This document shows, in pieces, positions 21,577 to 30,877 of a stretch of DNA of 64,000 nt. Every line of letters starts with the position of its first letter. The stretch's first letter is position 1. The stretch covers positions 1-64,000 of the forward strand of contig CAVWNC010000001.1 of NCBI GenBank assembly GCA_963756455.1, written 5' to 3'. The stretch is from DASQPA01 sp963756455. GTDB lineage: Bacteria; Acidobacteriota; Thermoanaerobaculia; Multivoradales; UBA5704. Below the pieces are notes generated by a model that saw only the letters and a list, made by a program, of their open reading frames with translations, was not told the origin of the DNA and did not search any database. A program made the position numbers and the translations under genes.

Positions 21577-21665
21577 GTAGAAGGGAGAGCCGGCCGCTGC
21601 TCCCTGGCTCCGGCGTAGGGTACCACAAGGCAGGGCCGGACGCGGCCGTGAGAGAATCGGCTGCC

Positions 21666-23174
21666 ATGATCTCGACCCCGCCCCCCACTTCTTCTTCCGC
21701 CACCCCGGCCACCGACCTCGTGCATCCTCTGGAGCCCTCCGCCGCCGAGATGCGGGCCTGGGTCGAGGCGGCTCTCGCCCGCATCCTTCCCCACATCGAG
21801 TCGCTCCCGGCGCAGCCGGCCGCGGCGATCGAGGGCGCTCTCGAGCTGGCTCGTTCGCTCGCCGAGCCGCTGCCGGTTGCGGGGACCCCGCTTCCCGAGC
21901 TGCTCGACCTGCTCTTCCTGCGGGCCATCCCGGCCTCGTTCAATGCCGCCGGGCCGGGCTATCTCGCCTATATTCCGGGTGGCGGGCTGTTCCATGCCGC
22001 GGTGGCCGATCTGATCGCCGATTCCGTCAACCGCTACACCGGCGTCTTCGCCGCCGCCCCCGCTCTCTCCCAGCTGGAGGCCAACGTCGTCTCCTGGCTG
22101 GCCGAGATCGTCGGCTACCCCAGGGAGGCCCGGGGTTTCCTCACCAGCGGCGGCTCGCTCGCCAACTGGACCGGTCTCGTCACCGCTCGGCGCGAACGCC
22201 TGCCGGAGAACTTCCTCTCGGGCATCCTCTACGCCTCCGACCAGACCCACCATTCGGTGCAGAAGGCGGCCCTTCTCGCCGGCTTCCCGCCGGGCAACGT
22301 CCGCCGAGTGCCGACCGACGAGCGCTTCCGCATGCTGCCCGGCGAGTTGCAGGCGCTGGTCGAGGCGGATCGGCGTCGAGGGCTCACCCCCTTTCTCGTC
22401 GTCGGCAATGCCGGGACGACCAACACCGGTGCCGTCGACCCCTTGGAAGAGATCGCCGACCTCGCGGCGCTCAAGGGGCTCTGGTTTCATGTCGACGCCG
22501 CCTATGGTGGCTTCTTCCTGCTGACGGAAGAGGGCCGACGGACGATGCGGGGCATCGAGCGCGCCGACTCGGTGGTGCTCGATCCGCACAAGGGGCTCTT
22601 CCTGCCCTACGGCACGGGCGCTCTCCTCGTCCGCGACGGCGCCGCCTTGAAGCGCGCCCATGGGGTTGCCGCCGACTACATGCCGCCGCTCCAGGAGGAC
22701 GTCGATTTCGTCGATTTCTGCGAGATCTCCCCCGAGCTCTCGAAACCTTTTCGCGGCCTCCGCGTCTGGCTGCCGCTCAAGCTCCTCGGCATCGGCCCGT
22801 TCCGCGCCGCCCTGGAGGAGAAGCTCGCTCTCACCCGATGGGCGACCGCCGAGCTCCGCAAGGTTCCCGGCATCGAGATCCTCGCCGAGCCGCAGCTCTC
22901 GATCGTCGCCTTCCGTCTCCTGCCGCCCGAGTGGCGGGATCTTCCGGGTGAGGAGATCAACCGCCGCAACCGGGCTTTCCTCGACCGGATCAACGCGCGC
23001 AAACGGGTGATGCTCACCGGCACTCTCCTCGGCGACCGCTTCGCGCTCCGCATCTGCGTCGTCTCCTTCCGCACCCACCAGGACCGCATGGAGGCGTGCC
23101 TGGAGGACATTCGGGCCGCGCTCCCGGGCGGTGCTTCCCGGGGACCTTTTCCTGCATCCTCGGACGAGGTCTGA
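21666..23174 (+). CDS. group II PLP decarboxylase (aromatic amino acid decarboxylase family)
   Basis: The protein has 502 residues from the ATG at 21666. A GTG 18 bases upstream is an alternative. Diagnostic stretches are GPGYLAYIPGGGLFHAAVAD, GFLTSGGSLANWTGLVTAR, the PLP-stacking His region YASDQTHHSVQKAALLAG, VVGNAGTTNTGAVDP, HVDAAYGGFF and the PLP lysine in DPHKGLFLPYGTG (~res 309). The family decarboxylates aromatic or acidic amino acids to amines. The substrate cannot be assigned. It stands alone after tRNA-Glu and is followed 5 bases later by a small gene in the same direction. Confidence 0.88.
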   Translation: MISTPPPTSSSATPATDLVHPLEPSAAEMRAWVEAALARILPHIESLPAQPAAAIEGALELARSLAEPLPVAGTPLPELLDLLFLRAIPASFNAAGPGYLAYIPGGGLFHAAVADLIADSVNRYTGVFAAAPALSQLEANVVSWLAEIVGYPREARGFLTSGGSLANWTGLVTARRERLPENFLSGILYASDQTHHSVQKAALLAGFPPGNVRRVPTDERFRMLPGELQALVEADRRRGLTPFLVVGNAGTTNTGAVDPLEEIADLAALKGLWFHVDAAYGGFFLLTEEGRRTMRGIERADSVVLDPHKGLFLPYGTGALLVRDGAALKRAHGVAADYMPPLQEDVDFVDFCEISPELSKPFRGLRVWLPLKLLGIGPFRAALEEKLALTRWATAELRKVPGIEILAEPQLSIVAFRLLPPEWRDLPGEEINRRNRAFLDRINARKRVMLTGTLLGDRFALRICVVSFRTHQDRMEACLEDIRAALPGGASRGPFPASSDEV

Positions 23175-23179
23175 CGTCG

Positions 23180-23425
23180 ATGGCACGCGGCTGGGAAAGC
23201 AAATCGGTCGAGTCGCAGATCGAGGACCGGGAGTCCCGCCGGGAGCAGAGCGGGGCTCTCACTCCCGAGGAGCGCGAGATCCGTCACAAGAGAGAGAGCC
23301 TGGAGCTCTCCCGGAAGCGGGTTCTGCACGATCTGGAGGCGGCGCGATCGCCGGTCCGCCGGCAGTCCCTGGAGCTCGCCCTCGCCTTCCTCGACGGCGA
23401 GCTCGCCAAGCTTCCTCCCGCCTGA
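23180..23425 (+). CDS. small conserved hypothetical protein
   Basis: The protein has 81 residues and is highly charged and helical: MARGWESKSVESQIEDRES at the N-terminus and HKRESLELSRKRVLHDLEA in the middle. Short proteins beginning MARGWESK with a RKRVLxDLEAA helix are, as I recall, widespread in Acidobacteria without known function. It follows the decarboxylase stop by 5 bases, so it is probably cotranscribed. Its stop is only 8 bases from the convergent hydrolase gene. Confidence 0.7.
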   Translation: MARGWESKSVESQIEDRESRREQSGALTPEEREIRHKRESLELSRKRVLHDLEAARSPVRRQSLELALAFLDGELAKLPPA

Positions 23426-23433
23426 AAAGGTTT

Positions 23434-24942
23434 CTAAGGCGCCTTCGTCACGAAGGGCGCCGGCTTCGCGGTTTTGAGGCAGGCGACGTCCAGACCTTGC
23501 ACCGAGCCCCGTTCGACGAAGTCCCCGATCACCCGGTCCTCGCAGTCGCCGCCGCCGTTGTGCGTCCCATGCGGGATCAGCACCCAGAGGCCGTGCGGGA
23601 AGCCCTTGGCGACCTCCGCGGCGTCGGCGGGCGGGGTGACCGGATCGCGCTCTCCGGAGAGGAGGAGCGCGGGGACGTCCGAGTGGGTGAGATCGCCCGA
23701 GCCTGGCGGCAGGGGCGCGTGCGGCCAGACGCCGCAGACGGCGAGCTGCTCACGGACCCGCTCGTCGCCGTAGAAGGTCCCCTTCGTCAAGGCCGGGATC
23801 GTCTTGGGATCGATCCGCGACAGATCCTCGGCGCAGGTGACCGAGAAGAGGAGGCCGAGCGCGAGCTCTTTCTGGAGCCCGGCGCGGATCTGGACCGCGC
23901 CGTTCGCGAGCGGCTGATAGTTCCCCTGGGCCGCCTGGTGAACGAGGAGCGGCAGAGAGCTCGACCGCTCCGGGTTGTAGAGCGCCCAACGGAAAGTGTC
24001 GGCGGCGGCGGAGCGGGTGAGCTCGACCTCCACGGGCTGTGCGGTCTCTCCCGGCTTCACCTTCACCCGCACCGGTTTCCGGGCGAGCCGATCGAGCACC
24101 TCCGTCACCTCCTTGCGGAAGTTGGGGAAAGCGGCGTGGCAGGCCGGCTCGGCCGCGCAGTCCCGGGCGAGGAGGGAGAGGGCGTGCTCGGCGTTCCTCG
24201 CGTGGTGGAGAGGGTTGGGCTCGCCCGGCTTCACGATCCCGGTGAGGAAGGCGCTCCGCACCGCCTCGGGGTGACGGGTGAGAAAGATCTGGCTGGAATA
24301 GGTACCGTACGAGCCCCCTAACAGATTCACCCGGCCATACCCCAGGTACTGCCGCACCTCGTCCACGTCGTCCATGGCGATGGCCGTCGTGTAGCGGGTG
24401 AGGTCGGCCTGTTTCTTGAGGGTGTCCCGGCAGGCGACGACGGCATCCAGGGGAAAGATGTGGTCGAGCCGGCTGCCGTCGCCCCAGAGCTGGCAGTACA
24501 GGCCGTTCGAGCCGCCGGTGCCGCGGGTGTCGACGAGAACGACGTCGCGCCGGGTCCGCAGGGGAGACTGAAGGAACCCCTCCGCGCTCTCCATCGCGGC
24601 CTCCCCGGGCCCTCCGGAGAGGTAGAAGATCGGATCGGGGGCCGGGTTGGGCCCCGTCGCCGGGAGAACGAGGATCTGGAGCGGGATCTTCCGCCCGGAG
24701 CGCGCCTCCCGGTTCTCGAAGACCTCGTAGGTCCCGCAGAGCCCCTCGCTCCCCCCGCCGGCGCCGCCAGCACCATCCGCGCCGCCAGTGCCGCCAGTGC
24801 CGCCGGCGACCGGGCAGGAGTGGAGCTTGCCCGCGAACCGCGCCGGAACCTCCAGGGCCCGGCCCGGCGCGGGGAGCGCAAGGAAGGTGACGAAGGTGAC
24901 GAGGGCGGCGACCGGCATTGTGGGGAACGGGCGATGGGGCAT
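23434..24942 (-). CDS. secreted alpha/beta hydrolase (TAP-like peptidase family)
   Basis: The protein has 502 residues. The signal peptide includes VAALVTFVTFLALPAPGRAL. The oxyanion region is FYLSGGPGEAA, the nucleophile Ser is in LLGGSYGTYSSQ, the acid is in LLLSGERDPVTPP and the His is in IPHGTHNGG. This order and the C-terminal TAP-like domain are those of prolyl/tripeptidyl aminopeptidases such as SlpD and mycobacterial TAPs. A 9-bp repeat tract (24769-24807) codes for a Gly-rich linker after the first Cys. It lies 87 bases downstream of the TonB receptor gene on the same strand, so it may process a peptide taken up by it. Confidence 0.82.
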   Translation of the reverse strand: MPHRPFPTMPVAALVTFVTFLALPAPGRALEVPARFAGKLHSCPVAGGTGGTGGADGAGGAGGGSEGLCGTYEVFENREARSGRKIPLQILVLPATGPNPAPDPIFYLSGGPGEAAMESAEGFLQSPLRTRRDVVLVDTRGTGGSNGLYCQLWGDGSRLDHIFPLDAVVACRDTLKKQADLTRYTTAIAMDDVDEVRQYLGYGRVNLLGGSYGTYSSQIFLTRHPEAVRSAFLTGIVKPGEPNPLHHARNAEHALSLLARDCAAEPACHAAFPNFRKEVTEVLDRLARKPVRVKVKPGETAQPVEVELTRSAAADTFRWALYNPERSSSLPLLVHQAAQGNYQPLANGAVQIRAGLQKELALGLLFSVTCAEDLSRIDPKTIPALTKGTFYGDERVREQLAVCGVWPHAPLPPGSGDLTHSDVPALLLSGERDPVTPPADAAEVAKGFPHGLWVLIPHGTHNGGGDCEDRVIGDFVERGSVQGLDVACLKTAKPAPFVTKAP

Positions 24943-25029
24943 AAGTCTCCTTGCTGGGTTCTTCTCCCTACGTTTTTGAGACTCATGAGGTTTCCGCGAT
25001 CCCTGACTTCCGCTCGGGTTACGTCTATA

Positions 25030-27174
25030 CTAGAACTTCGTATCAACCGTCAGCCGAAGGCTCCGGGCCGGCAGCAGGTAGACCTGGCCGCCGCCCAGCT
25101 CGCTCAAGGAGATCGGCGCGCGGCTGTCGTTCAGGTTGAAGCCTTCGAGCCGGATGCCGAAGCGCTCGAAGGTGTACCCCAAGCCGGCGGCGACGGTGCC
25201 GTAGCTGGGAGCGAAGGTGTCGTTCACCTCGTCTAAGAAACGGCGGTCCACCCAGTTGTAGGTCGCCCAGACCGAGAGGCCGTGGGCCGGCGCGTAGGTG
25301 AAGCCGGTCGAGGCCAGGTTGCGGGCCGAGAAGGGCAGGGTGTTGCCGCGCACCTGCTGCGGCTCGGGCTCGTCGAAGATCGCCGCGAAATTCGTGTAGC
25401 GGGCGTCGTGGAGGCTGTAGGCGAGCTGCCAGTGGAGGTCGGGGAGGATGCGGTAGTCGGTCTCCAGCTCGAAGCCGCGGAAGCGCTCCTGGCCGGCGTT
25501 GACGAGGCCCGGGAAGCCGTTCACGAGCTGCGCCACGACGAGATTCGAGAAATCCATCTGGAAGACCGAGAGGTCCCAGTGGAAGAGGTCGCCGACGACG
25601 CCCTTGGCGCCCAGCTCATAGCTCTCCGCGGTCTCCGGCTTCAGGATGCTGCCGTCGGCGTCCGGCCCGAAGTCGAGGGCGGAGGGCTTGAAGGTGTTCC
25701 GGTAGTCGGCATAGAGCCAGACGGCATCGGCGCCCGTCCCGGCGCCGGACTGATAGGCGAGCCAGGAGACGCCCGCCGAGCCGCTCCCGCGGGTGACCGT
25801 GCGGTCCGCCGAGGTGAGGAGGCTCGGCGGCGCTCCGGCATCGCCCTGCTCGGTGTCCTGCGTCTCGCTCGTGTGGTTGAGCCGGCCGCCCACCTGGAAA
25901 CGCCAGCGCGGGCTGGGGCTCCACTCGGTCTGCACGTAGAGGCCGGAGAAGTTGCGCTTGTCGGTGAGCTTGAGAGCGCCGGCCGGCGGCAGCTCGGAGA
26001 GCGAAGGGACGTTCTTGCCGTCGAGCGAGGCGAAGTAGTCGAAGTCGCCCGAATGGAGATCGGCATTGCCGTAGAGGTGGTCGACGCCGGCCAGGAGGCG
26101 GAGGTTCGACAGCAGGTCGAAGGTGAGATGGCTGTCGAAATAGATGTCGTCGACCGTCAGATCCTGGCGGAAGCCGTTGGCGTTCGGGTCGTCGGTCGTG
26201 ACGTCGGTCAGGAAGCCGCGGGCCACCGTCCGATCCGTCCGGGTGAGGGCGAGCGTGGTCGACCAGGAGGTCGAGGCGCTCAAGGTCCGATCGTAGCCGC
26301 CCCGCAGCTGGTAACGGTTCTCGTCGATCTTCGAGCCCCGGGGGTTGAAGTTGGCGTCGATCGGCGTCGCCGGGGAGAAGCTCGGCCCGTTGACCGAGGT
26401 CGGGCTCGGCGGCTTCTGGTTGGCGAGGCCGTCCTCGAAATCGATGTGGAAGGCCCCGTCCCCCTCTTTCACCTCGCCCCGATAGAGGATGTGACCGCGG
26501 GTGATCGACGTCAGGTCGTCCTTGAAACCCTGCTTCTCGCCGTTGACGATCAACGACTGGTGGTAGTTGCCGATCGTCGGCAGGCCGGCGGTGACGGCGG
26601 CGCCGCCGCTCCCGTAGCTGCCGCCGAAGACCCGCACCGTGCCACCCTTGGCCTCGGCGTCCTTGTGGATGACGTGGATGACGCCGACGAACGAGGTGGC
26701 GCCGTAGAGGACGGGCGCGGCGCCGCGGAGGATCTCGATCCGGTCGACGCCGTTCAAGTCGAGGGTGGGGAGGGCCGGGTTGAAGGCGCCGCCCGCGGGG
26801 ACCCCGTCGACGACCAGGAGGAAAGCGTCGAACTCGCGGAGGCCCCAGATCTCGGGGATGGAGCTCGCCGGGCCGGCGTCGCCACCGGGGGCGATGACGA
26901 TGCCGGAGGCGAGAGCGAGCGCGCTCTGCAGGTCGTAAGCGCCGCGGGCGCGGATCTCGTCGCCGGAGATGACGGTGATCGCGGCGGCCACCGGCTCGAC
27001 GTCCTCGGGCACCCGGGTGGCGGTCACCTCGATGCGCTCGGAGACGGTCGGAGTCGGGTTCTGAGGCGGAGCGGTCGGTTCCTGCCCGAGGGCCGGGAAA
27101 GCTGCTGCGAGGAGCGCTACGGCGCTCACGAGAATCGGCAGGGTGAGCCTGCCGGGAAGTTCCTGACGATGCAT
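25030..27174 (-). CDS. TonB-dependent outer-membrane receptor
   Basis: The protein has 714 residues with a signal peptide (LPILVSAVALLAAAFPALGQ). A TonB-box-like stretch, SERIEVTATRVPED, precedes the plug domain (VEPVAAAITVISGDEIRARG, VDRIEILRGAAPVLYGATSF). The beta barrel ends with RSLRLTVDTKF, and the terminal Phe is as needed for BamA insertion. It is related to siderophore/cobalamin-type receptors, but the ligand is unknown. The start at 27174 is followed upstream by AGGAGGG on the minus strand. A possible partner is the hydrolase gene just downstream. Confidence 0.92.
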   Translation of the reverse strand: MHRQELPGRLTLPILVSAVALLAAAFPALGQEPTAPPQNPTPTVSERIEVTATRVPEDVEPVAAAITVISGDEIRARGAYDLQSALALASGIVIAPGGDAGPASSIPEIWGLREFDAFLLVVDGVPAGGAFNPALPTLDLNGVDRIEILRGAAPVLYGATSFVGVIHVIHKDAEAKGGTVRVFGGSYGSGGAAVTAGLPTIGNYHQSLIVNGEKQGFKDDLTSITRGHILYRGEVKEGDGAFHIDFEDGLANQKPPSPTSVNGPSFSPATPIDANFNPRGSKIDENRYQLRGGYDRTLSASTSWSTTLALTRTDRTVARGFLTDVTTDDPNANGFRQDLTVDDIYFDSHLTFDLLSNLRLLAGVDHLYGNADLHSGDFDYFASLDGKNVPSLSELPPAGALKLTDKRNFSGLYVQTEWSPSPRWRFQVGGRLNHTSETQDTEQGDAGAPPSLLTSADRTVTRGSGSAGVSWLAYQSGAGTGADAVWLYADYRNTFKPSALDFGPDADGSILKPETAESYELGAKGVVGDLFHWDLSVFQMDFSNLVVAQLVNGFPGLVNAGQERFRGFELETDYRILPDLHWQLAYSLHDARYTNFAAIFDEPEPQQVRGNTLPFSARNLASTGFTYAPAHGLSVWATYNWVDRRFLDEVNDTFAPSYGTVAAGLGYTFERFGIRLEGFNLNDSRAPISLSELGGGQVYLLPARSLRLTVDTKF

Positions 27175-27269
27175 GGAAACCCTCCTTCAGATGAAGTCGT
27201 TGAACGAATTCCGGCGCGTGGGCGCGCCACGGCCGGGACCAAGCGAAAGCGCGCGTCCGCGGCTGCCGC

Positions 27270-28073
27270 TTATTCGTTCCGGCGCTTCATGAGAAGAAGG
27301 ATGTCGGTGGCGACCGGCCGGCTCGGCCGCGGGCTGGCCGCGGTGCCGGTCCAGGGCGGGTGGAGCTGTGAGAGAGCGCCGAGATCCGTGGCGGGTGCGC
27401 CGGAGGGAGGCTTCGCGGAGCTCACCGCGGCCGGCGCCGGATGTCCTGCGGTCGGCTCCAGGCCGCTGTCCGCGAGGTGGGCCGGCTCTTCGGCCACGAC
27501 CTCGCGCATCGCCCCGCCGCGGCGCGAGCCCTCGACCCAGACGAGGACGCCCGCCTCTCCGGGACGCGCCGGCTCCCCTCGTCGCCAGACCGTTCGCGCG
27601 AGATCGAAAGCGCCCGGCAGCAGGCCCGGCGCCGCGGCGATCGTGAAGCGTTCCGGCAGCTCGAAGGCGGCTTCCCGGCGCTCGTCGCCGACCCGGAGGA
27701 GGAGCCGGGCGTCGGCGGTGGGGAGGGCGGGGACCCTGAAAGTGATCCGGCGCAGCTCGCGATCGAGGTGCGGCGTCAGCCGGACGGGATAGGTGGCGCC
27801 GCCGTCGAGCGAGAGGAAGGCTTCCCACTCCTCCCAGCCGGCGGGCGCCGCGAGCTCCTCGAGCATTGCCGGCATTGGCGGCATTGCCGGCATTGCCGAA
27901 GGCGCCCACTCGAGGGCCGCCAGGGACCCCGCTTGAAGGACCGCCCCGTCGCCGGGAGCGAGGAGGCGCACGGGTACCGCCACGGGTACCGCCGCGCTCG
28001 CCGGGCCGGCGGCGGCGAGAAGCCCGACCGCGAGAATCGCGGCGTCGGCAAGGCGGCGTGGGAATCCGTGCAT
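27270..28073 (-). CDS. secreted protein of unknown function with a variable repeat
   Basis: I start at 28073 (MHGFPRRLADAAILAVGLLA), which gives a clean signal peptide ending ASA and 267 residues. A further in-frame start at 28112 adds nothing plausible. After a Met-Pro-Ala repeat (AMPAMPPMPAM from four 9-bp units at 27863-27898) come beta-rich stretches such as WEAFLSLDGGATYPVRLTPH and ARLLLRVGDERREAAFELPE, resembling an Ig/fibronectin-like fold. The C-terminal third is Pro/Ala-rich and probably disordered. I do not recognise the family. Confidence 0.7.
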   Translation of the reverse strand: MHGFPRRLADAAILAVGLLAAAGPASAAVPVAVPVRLLAPGDGAVLQAGSLAALEWAPSAMPAMPPMPAMLEELAAPAGWEEWEAFLSLDGGATYPVRLTPHLDRELRRITFRVPALPTADARLLLRVGDERREAAFELPERFTIAAAPGLLPGAFDLARTVWRRGEPARPGEAGVLVWVEGSRRGGAMREVVAEEPAHLADSGLEPTAGHPAPAAVSSAKPPSGAPATDLGALSQLHPPWTGTAASPRPSRPVATDILLLMKRRNE

Positions 28074-28123
28074 CGTTGGCCTACGATACAGGGTGCAGCC
28101 AGAGACCGGCAAGGAGCCCTGAG

Positions 28124-28846
28124 ATGGAATTGAGCATCGATCCGAAGATTTTCGCCACCTTTCCCGGGCTTCTTCTCGGGGTCGTCGTGGTGCGGGACAT
28201 CGACAACCAGGGGAGCCCGGAGGGCGCCCCGGAGATCGCGGCGCTCCTCCGTACCGAGGAGGCGAGGGTCCGGAACGGGCTCTCGGGTGGCGCCGGAACC
28301 CTCTCCGAGCATCCGCGCATCGCCCCCTGGCGCGAGGCCTACCGGAAGTTCGGCGTCGCCCCGAAGCGGGCGACCTCGTCGATCGAGAACCTGCTCCGCC
28401 GGGTTCTGAAAGGGGAAGAGATGCGCCCGATCAATCCCCTGGTCGACCTCTACAACGTGATCTCGCTCCGGCACCTCCTGCCCGCCGGCGGCGAAGATCT
28501 CGGCCGGATCGAAGGCGACGTCCGGCTCGGCTTCGCGGCGGCGGACGAGCCGGCGGTCCTACTCCTCGGGGAGGCCGAGGCCCGGCCGCCCCATCCGGGA
28601 GAGGTGCGCTATACCGATACGGCCGGCACCCTCTGCCGGCGCTTCAACTGGAAAGAGGCGGACCGCACGAAGCTCACCGGTGCGACGACCGGCGCCCTCC
28701 TCGTCCTCGAAGCGCTGCCGCCGGTCGCGATGGACGACCTCGAACGGGCGCTCGCCGACTTGGTGGCGCTCGTCAGCCGGTTTTGCGGCGGCCGGGTGGA
28801 GGCGGACGTCCTCGACGCTTCTCATCCGGAGCTCCTCTGGGAGTAG
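28124..28846 (+). CDS. B3/4-domain protein (PheRS-beta editing-fold)
   Basis: The protein has 240 residues from the ATG at 28124. Motifs include LSEHPRIAPWREAYRKFGV, KRATSSIENLLRRVLKG, INPLVDLYNVISLRHLLPAGGED and VRYTDTAGTLCRRFNWKEAD. These are the landmarks of stand-alone B3/B4 domains, related to the editing domain of phenylalanyl-tRNA synthetase beta. Such proteins may clear mischarged tRNA or modified amino acids. No biochemical role is established for this subgroup. It is transcribed divergently from the preceding secreted protein gene. Confidence 0.85.
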   Translation: MELSIDPKIFATFPGLLLGVVVVRDIDNQGSPEGAPEIAALLRTEEARVRNGLSGGAGTLSEHPRIAPWREAYRKFGVAPKRATSSIENLLRRVLKGEEMRPINPLVDLYNVISLRHLLPAGGEDLGRIEGDVRLGFAAADEPAVLLLGEAEARPPHPGEVRYTDTAGTLCRRFNWKEADRTKLTGATTGALLVLEALPPVAMDDLERALADLVALVSRFCGGRVEADVLDASHPELLWE

Positions 28847-28860
28847 TTGCGGTTGCAACT
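28845..28860 (+). terminator. hairpin at the end of the B3/4 gene
   Basis: AGTTGC-GGTT-GCAACT forms a 6-bp stem beginning inside the stop codon. There is no T run, so it is weak as an intrinsic terminator. Confidence 0.35.
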
Positions 28861-28870
28861 CCTAGGCGCC

Positions 28871-28921
28871 GAAGAGTGCCGCCGAAGAGTGCCACCCTCT
28901 CGGTGCTCGCCGCGGCCCTGC
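28871..28921 (+). repeat. REP-like repeat, copy A
   Basis: GAAGAGTGCC occurs twice here (28871 and 28884). The second continues into a 38-bp unit, 28884-28921, which recurs with two differences at 30780-30818. Within it GAGTGCC pairs with GGTGCTC around an 8-base loop, with two wobble pairs: an imperfect palindrome of the size expected of a REP element. A REP-type transposase gene lies just after the second copy. Confidence 0.6.
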
Positions 28922-28923
28922 TC

Positions 28924-30498
28924 TCACGGCTGTGACGAATCCAAGACGATCCGGCTCCCCTTCGCGGCGATCATCATCGTCGCGGCCGCGCTGTTGCCAG
29001 ACACGAGTTGGGGGATGACCGACGCGTCGATGATGCGCAGCCGATCGATGCCGCGGACCCGGAGATCCGGTGTGGTTACGGCCTGTGCGTCCGTTCCCAT
29101 GCGACAGGTACCGGCGTAGTGGTAGCAGGTGCCGGCGCTCTTCCGGATGTATTCCTCGAAGTCATTGGAGGGGACCGCGGGGAGGAGCTCTTCGCCCCTC
29201 CAGGCCGCCATCGCCGGGTCGGCACCGATGGCCAGCGCCAGCTTCAGACCGTCGATGCAATTGACCATGTCTTCCGGGTCGGACAGATAGTTGGGATCGA
29301 TGCTGGGAGCCACGTACGGGTTGTTCGACGCCAAGGTGACGGTGCCGCGGCTCTTGAGCAGCTGTAGGTTCGGGTAAATCCAGTACGACTGTTGCTGCGG
29401 GGGCGGCAGGCCCATGCCGGCCATGGTGCCCGCCGCCAGCGAGCACTCGATATCAGTGCCCAACTGGCCCGAGTTGTTCGAAGAATTGCCAAAGAGTACG
29501 GCCCCCATGAGCCCATAGGGCTGAGGGGGCATCGGCTGCAGGCTCTGCCAGGCGGCGGTGACGAAGAGGTCGTCCTGCAAGTTCTGGCCGACGCCTGGCG
29601 CGTCGAGTGTGACGGGGATGCCGTGCGCGCTCAGCTCCGCCGCGGGGCCGACTCCCGAGAGCATGAGGATCTGAGGGCTGCCGATCGCGCCGGCACACAG
29701 GATGACCTCGCGGGTCGCGGAGAGCTCGAGCTGCGTGGAGCCTTGTCCGATCACGACACCGCGCGCGGCCCTCGCCGCGAAGAGAATGCGCTCGACGGTA
29801 TAGCCGGAAACGACCACTAGATTTTCGGGAATCTCTCCGATGTAGGTCGAGTAGGTCGTCTCGCGCCGGCCGTCCGTGGAGATCGCGAACTGGAACGGCG
29901 AAACGCAAGCCTCGTTTAAAACTTCGTTATAGTTGCTGTTGTAGACCAGCCCATTGTGATTGGCCGCGAGAATCAGCTCGGCGATAAAGGGATCCTGCTG
30001 GGCGATCGTGACGTGGACGCGCGCCTCGACCTGCTCAAAGTAGGGGACGTTGTCTGCATAGGCCCAGCCGGGACAGCCGAGGTTCTGCGCCCAGTTGTCA
30101 TAGCCCTTGCTGCCGCCTCGCACGTAGACCATGCCGTTGTGCAGCGCACAGCCCCCCAGCCCGCGAGCCCGGCCCATACTGATCACCCGGCCGTCGAGCC
30201 CGGGCTGGGGCGTTGACTTGTAGCCCCACTCCAGAGAGGCGTCGTCGCTCACCAACACCCACTGGGTCGGATCCCAGACCGTCTGGTGGGTCGGCGGCAC
30301 AAAAGGCCCCGCCTCGATGAGTGCGACGCGCAGCGTGGGGGACGCCCCGGCTAGGGCCGCGGCCACGATACTGCCCGCCGAGCCGGCCCCCAGGACGATG
30401 AAATCAAAAGTCGAGTTCTCGAGCGTCGAGGCCTCGCCGGCGCGATGGGGCGCCGTATCCATCCGACGTGCCTGAAGATAGCGTTCCCGAAAGCTCAT
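28924..30498 (-). CDS. GMC-family FAD oxidoreductase (choline/alcohol dehydrogenase-like)
   Basis: The protein has 524 residues. The FAD dinucleotide fold is DFIVLGAGSAGSIVAAALAG. GMC signature 1 is GRARGLGGCALHNGMVYVRG and signature 2 is GAIGSPQILMLSGVGP. The C-terminal catalytic His region is YHYAGTCRMG, then GNSAAATMMIAAKGS. There is no signal peptide. GMC enzymes oxidise alcohols, choline, sugars or sterols. The substrate is not evident. The gene stands alone between two direct copies of a 38-39 bp repeat, which makes acquisition as a unit plausible. Confidence 0.9.
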   Translation of the reverse strand: MSFRERYLQARRMDTAPHRAGEASTLENSTFDFIVLGAGSAGSIVAAALAGASPTLRVALIEAGPFVPPTHQTVWDPTQWVLVSDDASLEWGYKSTPQPGLDGRVISMGRARGLGGCALHNGMVYVRGGSKGYDNWAQNLGCPGWAYADNVPYFEQVEARVHVTIAQQDPFIAELILAANHNGLVYNSNYNEVLNEACVSPFQFAISTDGRRETTYSTYIGEIPENLVVVSGYTVERILFAARAARGVVIGQGSTQLELSATREVILCAGAIGSPQILMLSGVGPAAELSAHGIPVTLDAPGVGQNLQDDLFVTAAWQSLQPMPPQPYGLMGAVLFGNSSNNSGQLGTDIECSLAAGTMAGMGLPPPQQQSYWIYPNLQLLKSRGTVTLASNNPYVAPSIDPNYLSDPEDMVNCIDGLKLALAIGADPAMAAWRGEELLPAVPSNDFEEYIRKSAGTCYHYAGTCRMGTDAQAVTTPDLRVRGIDRLRIIDASVIPQLVSGNSAAATMMIAAKGSRIVLDSSQP

Positions 30499-30743
30499 GG
30501 TCCTCTCCTGGAAGAAGTCAGTGGATGGAACCGGTTGACGGCTTCGGCCCAGAGGGCGTCTTCCTTCGACAGAGGCCGTGGTTGAGGCTCCATAAGAGTC
30601 TCTACACCAGAAAGGAGCCGGTTTCTTTCTCTCGCTGACAGAACTTTAGCAGGACTCGTTACGCGCGGCAAGCGTGGTTCCTTCTCGGGTAGTGCGTCAG
30701 AAATACGATGTCTTAAGAGCGGACACCAAGGGCCACCCATCCC

Positions 30744-30818
30744 GAAGAGTGCCCCGAAGAGTGCCCCGAAGAGTGCCCCGAAGAGTGCCACCCTCTTGGT
30801 GCTCCGCCGCGGCCCTGC
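30744..30818 (+). repeat. REP-like repeat, copy B with three extra 12-bp units
   Basis: Three perfect tandem units of GAAGAGTGCCCC (30744-30779) lead into the same 39-bp unit seen at 28884-28921, in the same orientation. It lies 60 bp before the start of the RAYT gene, the usual place for REP elements linked to their transposase. Confidence 0.65.
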
Positions 30819-30877
30819 GCAAAAAAAGTGCAACTCCGCTGTCAAGATCTCCGGGCCGTTTTCCGTCTCGTACCCAC

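Noticed and set aside
25282..27792. 836-residue plus-strand open frame
   Set aside because: It is antisense to the TonB receptor gene, whose plug and barrel motifs are unmistakable.
30674..30877. N-terminal extension of the transposase to 30674
   Set aside because: It would translate the REP repeats into Arg-Val-Pro repeats. The ATG at 30878 begins the conserved domain.
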